A DNA stretch of 64,000 nucleotides from Riptortus pedestris (GCA_019009955.1 CM032229.1:2168501-2232500), one strand, 5' to 3'; shown: positions 26,632-37,999, counted from the stretch's first letter. The notes: generated by a model from the letters alone, not told the origin. Made by a program: numbers and translations.

Positions 26632-28234
26632 CTAGCTCAGATACCCGGCTTCGCTCGGGAATTCATTTGAGGCTGAATGGTAATGGCATATTTTTGGCAA
26701 GGCTTTACTTTGCACAATATTTTGACATTTACCCGTTCCAGTGTTAAGGGTTAATACCCGTTGTTGGCATTTGTTAATAATAAAATTATTTTTTTATGTA
26801 AAACTTCACTGTCCTGCATATTGTCATATTTCCCGTCTCCTGTGCATTATGCATAGATTTGAATTATTAAGGAGAAAATATTGATATACATTTGAATTAA
26901 TTTTTTCAGGTGAGGTACCTGGTAGTTCATATTGAAAAGAAGTGTTGAGCAAATTTCTCTAAATAACAAAATAAACAACTTTTGTTATGTGCATATTTGC
27001 CGAAACCCCAATAGGAAATCATTATTATTAATTTCATGCCTCCCTTATAACCACCACTCCTGCCCGTCCCTAGAAATGTTAGAATGGCTTATTATAAGGA
27101 AGGCGTTAGTGCTAATACACATACTGCGTGTTTTATTTAGTTCGGTTGAGTCTTTTGTGCCAAATGAAATTGTTGTCTCCCGCTATAATTTTTAGCGTAT
27201 AACGTCTTAATATTTCGGTATACGATGATAGTGTATATAAAAAAAAAGTTTCTCTAAATAACAAAATAAACAACTTTTGTTATGTGCATATTTGCCGAAA
27301 ATGCAATAGGAAACGAAATATCACTGATAAATTTCAGGCCTTCCTTATAACCCCCACTCCTGCCCGTCCCTAGAAATGTTAGTATAGCTTATTATAATGA
27401 AGGCGTTAGTACTAATTCACATAACCAGTTTGGTTTAATTCGGTTGAGTCTTTAGTGCCAAATAAAATTGTGGACTCCCACTTTAGTTTATAGCGTATAA
27501 CTCATTTATGCTTCCGTATAAGGCAAAATTGCATATTACAAAAGTTACTCTAAATAACAAAGTAAACAACTTTTGTAATGTGCATATTTGCTGAAAAAGC
27601 AATAGGAAACGAAATATCGCTATTTTTAATTTCAGGCCTCCCTTATAACCCCCACTCCTGCCCGTCCCTAGAAATGTTAGTATGGCTTATTATAAGTAAA
27701 TCGTTAGTATTAATTCACATAGCGAGTTTGTTTTAGTTCGGTTGAGTCTTTTATGCCAAATAAAATTGTGGACTCCCGCTATAGTGTTTAACGTATAACT
27801 CATTTATACTTCCGTATACAGCAAAAGTGCATATAACAAAAGTTACTCTAAATTACAAAATAAACAACTTTTGTTATGGGCATATTTGCTGAAAAAGCAA
27901 TAGGAAACGAAATATCGCTATTTTTAATTTCAGGCTTCTCTTATAACCCCCACTCCTGTTCGTCTTAGAGAATATTAATATAGCCTAAAGTCTAAGTTGG
28001 GCTAGTAGTAATATACATACCAAGTTTCATAAAATTCTGTTCAGCCGTTTATGCGTGAAAAGGTAACAAACAAACAAACAAACAAATAAACAAACAAACA
28101 AACAAACAGACACCAAAGAAACAAAATGCAGTTATGGTGTCTATGACATGTGAAACGAAAAGTTATCGTGAAATTTCGCGAAAAAAATCAATGTACAGAC
28201 AGAGGTTACAATTTTATATATATATAGATATATA
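26632..28234 (-). mobile_element. Helitron-like element, subfamily I; left arm of inverted repeat
   Basis: Last plus-read copy of the array, with four monomers. Its tail ends in a TA-rich near-palindrome around 28,220-28,240 and meets the tail of an inverted copy. Confidence 0.72.
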
Positions 28235-29837
28235 TCTACTGTATATATAAAATTGTAACCTCTGTCTGTACATTGATTTTTTTCACGAAATTTCACGATA
28301 ACTTTTCGTTTCACATGTCATAGACACCATATCTGCATTTTGTTTCTTTGGTGTCTGTTTGTTTGTTTGTTTGTTTGTTTGTTTGTTTGTTTGTTTGTTT
28401 GTTACCTTTTCACGCATAAACGGCTGAACCGAATTTTATGAAACTTGGTATGTATATTACTACTAGCCCAACTTAGACTTTAGGCTATATTAATATTCTC
28501 TAAGACGAACAGGAGTGGGGGTTATAAGGAAAGCCTGAAATTAAAAATAGCGATATTTCGTTTCCTATTGCTTTTTCAGCAAATATGCTCATAACAAAAG
28601 TTGTTTATTTTGTAATTTAGAGTAACGTTTGTTATATGCACTTTTGCCGTATACGGAAGTATAAATGAGTTATACGCTAAAAACTATAGCGGAAGTCCAC
28701 AATTTTATTTGGCATAAAAGACTCAACCGAACTAAACCAAACTCGCTATGTGAATTAATACTAACGGTTTCCTTATAATAAGCCATACTAACATTTCTAG
28801 GGATGGGCAGGAGTGGGGGTTATAAGGGAGGCCTGAAATTAAAAATAGCGATATTTCGTTTCCTATTGGGTTTTCGGTAAATATGAACATAACAAAAGTT
28901 GTTTATTTTGTTATTTAGAGTAACTTTTGTAATATGCACTTTTGCCGTATACGGAAGCATAAATGAGTTATACGCTATAAACTAAAGAGGGAGTCCACAA
29001 TTTTATTTGGCACTAAAGACTCAACCGAATTAAACCAAACTGGTTATGTGAATTAGTACTAACGCCTTCATTATAATAAGCTATACTAACATTTCTAGGG
29101 ACGGGCAGGAGTGGGGGTTATAAGGAAGGCCTGAAATTTATAATAGTGATATTTCGTTTCCTATTGCATTTTCGGCAAATATGCACATAACAAAAGTTGT
29201 TTATTTTGTTATTTAGAGAGACTTTTTTTTATATACACTATAATCGTATACCGAAGTATAAAGGCGTTATACGCTAAAAATTATAGCGGGAGACAACAAT
29301 TTTATTTGGCACAAAAGACTCAACCGAACTAAATAAAACACTCAGTATGTGTATTAGCACTAACGCCTTCCTTATAATAAGCCATACTACCATTTCTAGG
29401 GACGGGCAGGAGTGGGGGTTGTAAGGGAGGCCTGAAATTAATAATAATGATTTCCTTTTGGGGTTTCGGCAAATATGCATATAACAAAAGTTGTTTATTT
29501 TGTTATTTAGAGAAATTTGCTCAACACTTCTTTTCAATATGAACTACCAGGTACCTCACCTGAAAAAATTAATTCAAATGTATATCAATATTTTCTCCTT
29601 AATAATTCAAATCTATGCATAATGCACAGGAGACGGGAAATATGACAATATGCAGGACAGTGAAGTTTTACATAAAAAAATAATTTTATTATTAACAAAT
29701 GCCAACAACGGGTATTAACCCTAAACACTGGAACGGGTAAATGTCAAAATATTGTGCAAAGTAAAGCCTTGCCAAAAATATACCATCACTATTCAGCCTC
29801 AAATGAATTCCCGAGCGAAGCCGGGTATCTGAGCTAG
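28235..29837 (+). mobile_element. Helitron-like element, subfamily I; right arm of inverted repeat
   Basis: Read in its own sense it starts TCTACTGTATATATAAAATT, has (GTTT)n at about 28345-28402, four monomers, and ends hairpin, TATCTGAG, CTAG followed by TATATA. This is a clean example of the Helitron-type 3' end. Confidence 0.75.
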
Positions 29838-29874
29838 TATATATATATATAGATAGATTATATTATATATATAT

Positions 29875-31021
29875 TGTTTTTTTGTTACCTTTTCACGCAT
29901 AAACGGCTGAACCAAATTTTATGAAACTTGGTACGTATATTACTTCTAGCCCAACTTAGACTTTAGGCTATATTAATATTCTCTAAGACGAACAGGAGTG
30001 GGGGTTATAAGGTAGGCCTGAAATTAAAAATAGCGATATTTCGTTTCCTATGGCTTTTTCAGCAAATATGCACATAACAAAAGTTGTTTATTTTGTTATT
30101 TAGAGTAACTTTTGTTATATGCACTTTTGCCGTATACGGTAGCATAAATAAGTTATACGCTATAAACTATAGCGGGAGTCCACAATTTTATTTGGCACTA
30201 AAGACTCAACCGAATTAAACCAAACTCGGTATGTGAATTAGTACTAACGCCTTCATTATAATAAGCTATACTAACATTTCTAGGGACGGGCAGGAGTGGG
30301 GGTTATAAGGAAGGCCTGAAATTAATAATAGTGATATTTCGTTTCCTATTGCATTTTCGGCAAATATGCACATAACAAAGGTTGTTTATTTTGTTATTTA
30401 GAGAAACTTTTTTTTATATACACTATCGTCGTATACCGAAGAATAAAGGCGTTATACGCTAAAAATTATAGCGGGAGGCAACAATTTATTTGACACAAAA
30501 GACTCAACCGAACTAAATAAAACACTCAGTATGTGTATTAGCACTAACGCCTTCCTTATAATAAGCCATACTAACATTTCTAGGGACGGGCAGGAGTGGG
30601 GGTTATAAGGGAGGCCTGAAATTAATAATAATGATTTCCTATTGGGGTTTCAGCAAATATGCACATAACAAAAGTTGTTTATTTTGTTATTTAGAGAAAC
30701 CTGCTCAACACTTCTTTTCAATATGAACTACCAGATACCTCACCACACAAAATTAATTCAAATGTATGCCAATATTTTCTCCTTAATAATTCAAATCTTT
30801 GCATAATGCACAGGAGGCGGGAAATATGACAATATGCAGGACAGTGAAGTCTTACATAAAAAAATAATTTTATTATTAACAAATGCCAACAACGGGCGTT
30901 AACCCTAAACACTGGAACGGGTAAATGTCAAAATATTGTGCAATGCAAAGCCTTGCCAAAAAAATACCCTCACCATTTAGCCTCAAATCAATTCCCGGGC
31001 GAAGCCGGCTATTTGAGCTAG
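29875..31021 (+). mobile_element. Helitron-like element, subfamily I, 5'-truncated
   Basis: Begins inside the (GTTT)n tract ('tttttgttaccttttcacgc') after a TA/GATA spacer and ends '...ccggctatttgagctag', followed by TATTATATA. It has three monomers. The hairpin carries one change (CCGGCTAT instead of CCGGGTAT). Confidence 0.72.

Positions 31022-31079
<58 letters not shown>
31022..31079. repeat. (TA)n microsatellite
   Basis: About 27 TA units between two same-strand Helitron copies. Confidence 0.95.
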
Positions 31080-31081
<2 letters not shown>

Positions 31082-31725
31082 GTAACCTCTGTCTGTACAT
31101 TGATTTATTTCGCAAAATTTCAGGATAACTTTTCGTTTCACATGTCATAGACCATAACTGAATTTTGCTTCTTTCGTGTCTTGTTTGTTTGTTTATTTGT
31201 TACCTTTTCACGCATAAACGGCTGAACCGAATTTTTTGAAACTTGGTATGTATATTACTACTTACCCAACTTAGACTTTAGGCTATGTTAATATTCTCTG
31301 AGACGAACAGGAGTGGGGGTTATAAGGGAGGCCTGAAATTAAAAATAGCGATATTTCGTTTCCTATTGGTTTTTTGGCAAATATGCATATAACAAAAGTT
31401 GTTTATTTTGTTATTTAAAGTAACTTTTCTTATATGCACTTTTGACGTATACGGAAGCATAAATGAGTTATACGCTATAAACTAAAGCGGGAGTCCACAA
31501 TTTTATTTGGCACTAAAGACTAAACCGAATTAAACCAAACTAGGTATGTGAATTAGTACTAACGCCTTCATTATAATAAGCTATACTAACATTTCTAGGG
31601 ATGGGCAGGAGTGGGGGTTATAAGCGAGGCCTGAATTTAAAAATAGAGATATTTCGTTCCCTATTGGTTTTTTGGCAAATATGACCATAACAAAAGTTTT
31701 TTATTTTATTATTTAGAGTAACATA
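31078..31725 (+). mobile_element. Helitron-like element, 3'-truncated
   Basis: Has the 5' tail, a short (GTTT)n tract and about one and a half monomers, then breaks off after 'ttatttagagtaacatac'. No head hairpin or CTAG is present. Confidence 0.7.
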
Positions 31726-32141
31726 CATCTCACAAGTTTAAAGTTTAATTTAAATAGTGGATTGCATTTGTTATGTGTTTCACGATAAAATAACTAGAAA
31801 AGGGATGGGAGTGTTTTGGACGCTCCGAACTTAAAAAAGTCCATCACGCAGGGGCTGCGTAAACTAAGCAGATTTCCCTCATGAAGTTTAGCACTGGTAA
31901 TACATGAAGTTTAATAATAGATAAACATACTACTCCTAAAACACCATCGTGAATATTAAGTAAATAAATGTAAACGGAAATATTTCCCCTCCCGGCGGAT
32001 AGCGTGGGTTTGTCTCAAATATAAACAGACAGGTCTGCCAACGGCTCACCTGAAAGAAAATTGACTTAATAATAATAAAATAAATTGAATTAATTTATCC
32101 AGGTGAGGTACCGCGTAGTTCATATTGGAATGAATTGTTGT
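31726..32141. other. Unique spacer with small family-B and Helitron fragments
   Basis: A family-B end, 'aaagtccatcacgcaggggc', lies at about 31838-31885, and a Helitron head fragment ('aattaatttatccaggtgag') at about 32085-32140. No gene is seen. Confidence 0.45.
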
Positions 32142-32280
32142 CCCCCCTTAAGGGAAATCAGCTATTGAGGTCGTACTCATGACGCGAGTTTTGAAAAATT
32201 TCTTCAAATGTCCATCGATCCTACCCAGGAGATGACGAAAATGAGGTCCGCTCAATATTATATATATATATATATATATT

Positions 32281-32329
<49 letters not shown>

Positions 32330-32776
32330 CTGTTAACGCTCTAGCGGTCGCAAGTTTTGTTTGATCGTTACCAAACTTCATATTTAAGCGTTTTACGTAA
32401 AAAGAGAGATCAAGTTCGTTAATGGCTGAAATCGGACCAGTGCGAGGGGGGTAGTCTTGAGAATTCGAAATAGCTCCGTTATTATACGTCGGATCAAAAA
32501 AGTGTATAGAACCAATCTTATTGCAAATTAAATTTACTGTACATTTGGTTCTATACATTCATTGTGTATCTTGAATATTAACCGAGATATTTGCATTTGT
32601 ATGCATGTGTATGGTCGGCTATGTTCGGGACCCACCGCCGAGAGCTAGTGCGGGCCGTTTCGGTAACTATTCGTCTCTCGTAAGTAGGTTTAGAGATTCC
32701 CTACTACTACAGTTGTTATTAGGAACTTCACGTGGGAAATCTGCTTAGTTTACGCAGCCCCTGCGTGACGGACTTT
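32142..32776 (+). mobile_element. Family-B (Helentron-like) element, near full length
   Basis: Starts with 'ccttaagggaaatcagctat', half of the family's palindromic 5' end. It contains (TA)n at about 32255-32325, and ends with 'gggaaatctgcttagtttac', then hairpin CGCAG-CCC-CTGCG, then TGACGGACTTTT. The inverted repeat GGGAAATCTGC / GCAGATTTCCC lies at the 5' edge but about 35 nt inside the 3' edge. No coding capacity. Confidence 0.65.
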
Positions 32777-33000
32777 TGTTATGTGCAAGATTGCCGAAAA
32801 ACAAATAGAAAATGAAATATAGCGAATTTTTATTTCAGACCTTCCTTCATAACCCCCACTCCCGTTCGATCCTAAAAATTGCAGTTTATTATAGTTATAA
32901 CAGTGGAAGAATTAATGCAAATTCACGTACCGAGTTTTGTTAAGTTAGGTTCGACCGTTAGAGTCCAATAAAATAGTTGACTCCCGCTTTAGTTTTTAAT
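32777..33000 (-). mobile_element. Helitron monomer fragment
   Basis: A single diverged monomer ('gccgaaaaacaaatagaaaa', 'ataacccccactcccg', 'actcccgctttagttttta') attached directly to the family-B 3' end. Confidence 0.55.
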
Positions 33001-33699
33001 GTCGGGTTACTTTTATTGTATTTTAAAGGATTCTGTCAAATGTACAATAGATGTTGTCCATTGCGGAGTCTGACAGACTTAACGTTAAGTGGTTACTATT
33101 CAAATTTAGTTCGTCGTAATTAGGTCAGAACGATGAATTGTAAATACCACATATTATTTAAAATTAAATTACCTTTAAATGCTGTCATATATTAGATACA
33201 TGCATTTTTTTTATTTTTTAGCCTTCAATATCCCCCCCCCCTCTTGTTTCGCATCGTAAGTTATGAATAAGTCAACATATCATGAACGGTCATATTTCAC
33301 GCTGAAATACCACATATCGTGTTCAACAAATCTCTTCTAGATGAGATAAATGAAAATACGATCTAATGACCCCCTCTCTTCTTTTGTTCTTGGATTACAA
33401 AAATTAGTATGATTGAGATAAAAATCATTCTGGTTCATTATAAATTACAGGACTAGATATAATAAATACTTTTCAATATAATTCATATATATTTCAGTAA
33501 TAAATCGTTCAGTAAATTCTTTCCGGTTAAGAGTATTTCTATCTTTTAGCTCTGAGAGGTTCGCCGACCTGTTTGTTTACAATTCAGACGCTTGTGGAGG
33601 TTACTAGAATGTAAATTGACTGAAAGATTTATCATTTTCATTTGTATTTGTTCACTTAATATTCATGGTGGTGTAATGTGTCGAAAGTATGTAGATTTA
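33001..33699. other. Unique DNA upstream of laminin
   Basis: Not clearly repeat-derived. A C run lies at about 33231-33241. No exon is recognised. The composition becomes less AT-rich towards 33.5 kb. Confidence 0.4.
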
Positions 33700-33912
33700 T
33701 CTATTGTAAAACTTCACTTGGAAAATCTGCTTAGTTTACGCAAGCTTTCTCTATTCAGCTTGTGGAAGTTCTGCTTAGGTTCGGGAGGCCTGTGAGAAGA
33801 ACGTTTTGTTCTCTCCTAGCTAGAATCTATGGACAGTTAGAGAACTTTTATGAAAATTACATCTAAGGTAGAACAGCAATAACTGTTTTCCCTTTAAGGA
33901 AATCTGCTTGGG
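33700..33912. mobile_element. Family-B end remnants in the laminin 5' flank
   Basis: 'aaaatctgcttagtttacgc' at 33721-33740 matches the family-B 3' end and 'ttttccctttaaggaaatct' at about 33889-33908 matches the palindromic 5' end in inverted orientation. The second lies only about 110 bases before the laminin start codon. Confidence 0.55.
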
Positions 33913-34018
33913 GTTGACTGGACAGAGGTTCGGTCGTATTCGTGCAAGATCGGTGTGACTCGGGGAGCGCTCCCCCTTGGCTAGTGGCTAGGGGCAAGAT
34001 AGCTCAGTGCGAGCAGAG
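33745..34018 (+). promoter_or_regulatory. Presumed laminin promoter and 5' UTR region
   Basis: This GC-richer stretch lies directly before the laminin ATG. No TATA box is clear, and the transcription start cannot be placed from sequence. There is no in-frame ATG between 33913 and 34018 upstream of the chosen start; the frame is open back to a GTG at 34007. Confidence 0.35.
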
Positions 34019-34243
34019 ATGTGGTGGCGAGAGGTGCAGCTGGTGCTGATAGGGGCCCTGGTGGCTGGCGTCTATGCCAAGACTCTGACACCACCATACT
34101 TCAATATCGCAGAGAACAGCAGGGTCGAAGCCAGCTACACCTGTGGTGAAGGCATCGACGGCACAGAACTATACTGCAAGCTGGTTGGGGCTAATCAGGA
34201 AGCCAACATAGAATATGCTGATATCAACATCATACAGGGGCAG
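34019..34243 (+). CDS. LanA: Laminin subunit alpha, exon 1 (signal peptide and start of laminin N-terminal domain)
   Basis: Seventy-five codons from an ATG at 34019 to a donor at 34244 (CAG, then GTCAGT), phase 0. Residues 1-20 form a signal peptide: MWWRE, a hydrophobic core of L, I, A, V and G, and a likely cut after VYA. The mature part starts KTLTPPYFNIAE, followed by TCGEGIDGTELYCKLVGAN and ending IIQGQ. These are hallmark blocks of the laminin alpha N-terminal (LN, domain VI) polymerisation domain; the two Cys (42 and 53) match the first disulfide-forming pair. The TPPYFN and ELYCKLVGA blocks fit arthropod LanA (alpha-3/5 type) better than wing blister. Laminin alpha is secreted and builds the basement membrane network with beta and gamma chains. 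Exon 2 (41442) joins in frame after a 7,198-base intron. Confidence 0.9.
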
Positions 34244-34847
34244 GTCAGTAGCTATGGTAATTACAGTACTCGCAGCATGCGCAACATCAGTTTACAGTAG
34301 CAACGTACCAACAGATTTTTAAAAAGGCTGATATGGGAACCACGCGACTTCCTTGCACTTCTATTAAACTAGATGAAAAGGATGTGTTGACATGATTTCA
34401 TATACAAGATATACTATATCTAAGTGCCAATGCACCGGACCATAAAATGGCAAAAGCCTGTAAATATTTTCATTATAAACTAAAATGGCTCCATGCAACT
34501 TTTTGTACTTATAATTCCTACGGCGAAATTGACAATTTTTGTATTTCCAGCCCCTCTCATAACCCCCTTCTCCCGCAAGATGGGAGGAGCACAACTTGAA
34601 GGTCCAAAAATATGAAATGAAAGAACATTAAAGTTATTGAAGTAGTAAGCACAACGCGATTTTCGGAATAGTTCTTCTAATGTCCAGTGATCCTTTCCTG
34701 GAGTATATATATAAGTGTATGTGCGGGTGTTCACACACATGCCTGTAATTGGACAAGGATAGAAGGTTTTAAAGGCGGGATTCCAAAATTTGAACTATCT
34801 CCGTTATTATAGGAGGTATCGAACAATTATATATATTTGCATAGCTA

Positions 34848-34958
34848 TAAGGGAAGTCAGCTATTAAAGTTGTACTAATGACGCGGTTATTTAAACATTT
34901 CCACAAATGTACATCAATCCTACCTAGGATATGGCGAAACTAAGGTCCGTTCAAAATA

Positions 34959-35015
<57 letters not shown>

Positions 35016-35535
35016 CTTATCGTAATCAAACTTGATGTATAATTGTTTTGTGTAAAAAGAAAGATCAAGTTTGTTAACGGCAGAAATCGGACCAATGGGA
35101 GGGGTGAGGAGTAGGGGGGAAGGGATTTCGAAATTTCAAAGTATTTTCGCTATTATATGTCGTATTTTATTTTAAAATTTAATTTAAATTTTATCGAACT
35201 AATATTATTGCATACATATTACAGGCATTTTATTTAGATTTCAGCTTTCAATAAACCCCCACTTTTAGTCATTGCACTTCAAAAATAAAATAATATATCA
35301 AGAAATATCTTATTCCTATCATAAATACCAACTTTGGTTTCAACGGACGTTTATTATATGAGATACATTCAAATAGTTGTGTGTGAGGTCGCCACCAATT
35401 AAAATTTTATTGACTACCCCATTATACTCATCGATTTGTTTTATTTTTTTTAAAAAATAAAATGTGCTGAGTTGAGGTAAGTAGTATGTCATTCCAACAT
35501 GTGGGAAATCTGCTTAGTTTACGCAGACGTGATGC
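34848..35535 (+). mobile_element. Family-B element, diverged
   Basis: Starts 'taagggaagtcagctattaa', has (TA)n at about 34966-35012, and ends 'gggaaatctgcttagtttac' followed by GCAGACGTGATGCG, where the 3' hairpin is damaged. It lies in laminin intron 1. The inner part after 35230 belongs to the variant that reads 'ttcaataaacccccac'. Confidence 0.55.
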
Positions 35536-35689
35536 GAGATTCGTCTAGACATCACTCGTCAAAATGGATTGAGGGAAAGTCAAATCTCTAAATATTTCGC
35601 GATTGCAATAATTACTAAAAATACTTGCTGCGAAAATAGAGGATTCAAATTTTTTTTGTAATCACAATGCGAGGCTCAGGCTAGTGTTG

Positions 35690-35770
35690 GATACTTCTTA
35701 AGTGCATGGTTAACCTAGAGCAGTGGATACGTCTCTTGCCTAGACAATAAGAATTTAGTTAGAACATAAA
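35690..35770 (+). mobile_element. Possible SINE-like fragment (family C)
   Basis: 'ttaacctagagcagtggata' and 'ctcttgcctagacaataag' resemble the head of the dispersed family C at 46.3 and 48.8 kb. Weak similarity by eye only. Confidence 0.25.
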
Positions 35771-36054
35771 AAAAAAACCCTACTGGTGTTCTTACATTAA
35801 ATTCTCTAAAATGGTGATTATATACCAAAGAAAGTGATCAAACTGAAATATCATTTAAATTTGTAATTATTCCAACAATAAAATAATCTTTCATTACATG
35901 GGATTCCACAAATACGATTCTTTTGATAAAAAAAAAAAATTATTTGCAAATTGAAAGTTCCATGGCTGACCCAGTACTTCCAAAACAGACGGCTTACCCG
36001 CCCTATAACTCTATAGCACTTGATGGATTAGATTCCATTCAGTCTTCAAAAAAA

Positions 36055-36560
36055 AACGTCCGTCACGCAGGGGCTGCGTAAAATAAGCACATTTCCCACG
36101 TGAAGTTTTACAATAGAGAAATCTACAAACTAGTAACAGTAGAAGTAACGAGTCTCTAAACAAATTTCATGAGAGGCGAACAGTTACGGAAACGGCCGAA
36201 CTAGCCTACGGCGGAGTCCGATATCAGTCCATCTCATCTCATCCGTAATCCTCACACATTTAATGAAAATGCAAATATCTCGGTTAATATTCAAGATAGA
36301 GCATAAATGTACATAACAATATTTATAGTAAATTTAATTTACTATACGATTTATTCTATACACTTTTTCGATCCGATGTGTAATAACGGAGATATTTCAA
36401 ATTTTCGAAATTTCCCCTGTAAACTCCCTTCCCTACTACTGGTCCAATTTCAGCCATTTCAAAGGATGTTTTTTTTTTTTCTTTTTTACATAAAACGATT
36501 AATTACCAAGTTTGGTAACGATTAAACAAAAATTGTGACAGCTAGAGTGTTAACAGACAA

Positions 36561-36591
<31 letters not shown>

Positions 36592-36714
36592 GTTTTGATC
36601 TGACCTCATTTTGTCATCTCCTGGGTGGGATAGATGGACATTTGAAGACATTTTTCGAATCGCGTCATGAGTACAACCTCAATAGCTGATTTCCCTTAAG
36701 GCTAATCTGCTAAA
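36055..36714 (-). mobile_element. Family-B element, full length
   Basis: Read on plus it runs from 'cgtccgtcacgcaggggctg' to 'tttcccttaaggctaatctg'. The inner (TA)n is short (36566-36590). Laminin intron 1. Confidence 0.65.
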
Positions 36715-36727
36715 AAGTAATTCTAAA

Positions 36728-37123
36728 AAGTTCGCCACGTAGGGGCTACGCAAAATAATAAACAGAGTTCTTCTGATCTCATCTCACCATATATTACCTG
36801 TTTTCAAATAAAACCCCGATATGTATAAATGGGTGTTTACTGAAAACGTACGATTAATTGGCTTAATATTTAAGTTACGAAAATAATGCTTTGAGCAATA
36901 ATTGTAGAGCACAGTTTAAACAGTTTGGTTTATACCATTTTTTTGATCCGAGTCATAGTAACTGAGAAGTAGTGAATTTTCTATTTGAAGCTTAAAATGA
37001 AACGTTCAATTATGTATTGTCTTATTGTAAACGTGCAATGACTAAATGTGTGTGGAAGGGGAGGTTTCTGAAGACTGAAAATAAAAAATGTAAACGTCTC
37101 GATTAATATTCAAGATAGAAAAA
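36728..37123 (-). mobile_element. Family-B variant fragment
   Basis: Begins 'agttcgccacgtaggggcta', then follows the variant with 'gaggtttctgaagactgaaa'. No TA tract and no palindromic end remain before the next copy starts at 37124. Confidence 0.45.
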
Positions 37124-37810
37124 ATCCGTCACGCAGGGGCTGCGTAAACTAAGCAGATTTCCCATGTGAAGTTTTACAATAGAGAAATCTGCATACTGGT
37201 AACATATTGCTATCCTGATTAAATACAGACGGTAATGAGAAATCTTTCAGTTAATTAAAATAAATTCCCAACTGAAACGTCTTCTGAATTGTAAGAATAA
37301 TTTATATTTTAATAACTCAAATTTTAGTAGTCCAAGAACTAAAGAAGGGGAGGGGAGGGCGGATGAACAGAACGTATTTGCATAAATCTCACAAAGTAAC
37401 GAAGGTAAGGTAAGGTTAGAAACGACAGGTAAGGTTAGAAGAAGCTTCCACCTGAGCCGAGTACTGGCGGAAATGGCCGACCTAATCCGAACTATACCCG
37501 AACACAGACTTCATAAAAATGCAAATATCTCGGTTACTATTCAAGATAGAGAATAAATGTATATAACAATATTTATAGTAAATTTAATTTGCAATAAGAT
37601 TGATTCTGTACAATTTTTCGATCCGACGTATAGTGACGGAGATATTTCGAATTTTCGAAAATCCTCCCCTCTAAACCCCCCTCCCACTGGTCCAATTTCA
37701 GCTGTTAACGAACTTGATCTTTCCTTTTACATAAAACGACTAAATATCGAGTTTGGTCCCGATCAAACAAAAATTGCGACTGCTAAAGCGGTAACAGACA
37801 AATATATAGA

Positions 37811-37903
<93 letters not shown>

Positions 37904-37999
37904 TTTTGAACGGACTTCATGTTCGTCATCTACTAGGTAGAATCGATGGACATTTGAAGAAAAACTTCGATAATTCTGTCATGAGTACAGCCTCAATAG
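37124..37999 (-). mobile_element. Family-B element, full length with (TC)n-(TA)n core
   Basis: Runs from 'tccgtcacgcaggggctgcg' to 'catgagtacagcctcaatag'. The core has a (TC)n run at 37810-37842 followed by (TA)n to about 37901. The palindrome at the 5' end is lost. A 127-codon open frame crosses it but is only the repeat read through. Confidence 0.65.

Larger units (their letters stand above)
12436..28234. repeat. Higher-order tandem array of Helitron dimers (3,582-bp unit)
   Basis: Subfamily II heads start at 14027, 17609 and 24668, and subfamily I heads at 15990, 19572, 23048 and 26631. The 14027-17609 and 15990-19572 distances are both exactly 3582 bases; 23048-26631 is 3583 because of one extra G near 23911. 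One register (19,573-23,048) is different: a 2.49-kb long subfamily I element and a 0.98-kb short one replace the II+I pair. Units are almost identical base for base, so amplification is recent or the copies are being homogenised. An assembly artefact cannot be excluded from sequence alone. Confidence 0.85.

Noticed and set aside
16291..27195. Identical 87-codon open frames at 16291, 19873, 23349 and 26932 (and related ones at 12789, 29274, 61400) as a gene family
   Set aside because: They lie wholly inside Helitron monomers, begin at non-ATG codons, and their identity follows from recent duplication of non-coding repeat DNA.
30876..31148. Frames containing long alternating Tyr-Ile runs here and at 6120, 32280, 47001, 48550, 52995 and 58045
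   Set aside because: Translation of (TA)n microsatellites.
36690..36714. TTAA in the family-B palindrome as a piggyBac target duplication
   Set aside because: TTAA is in the middle of an inverted repeat belonging to one end of the element and does not flank both ends; the ends are also not CCC...GGG.
37557..37940. A recurring peptide-like frame (FDPTYSNGDISNF...IKRLNIEFG...QTKIATA) in many family-B copies
   Set aside because: The frame is broken in most copies, runs into the TA tract, and its similarity between copies is equal in all frames, as in a non-coding repeat.
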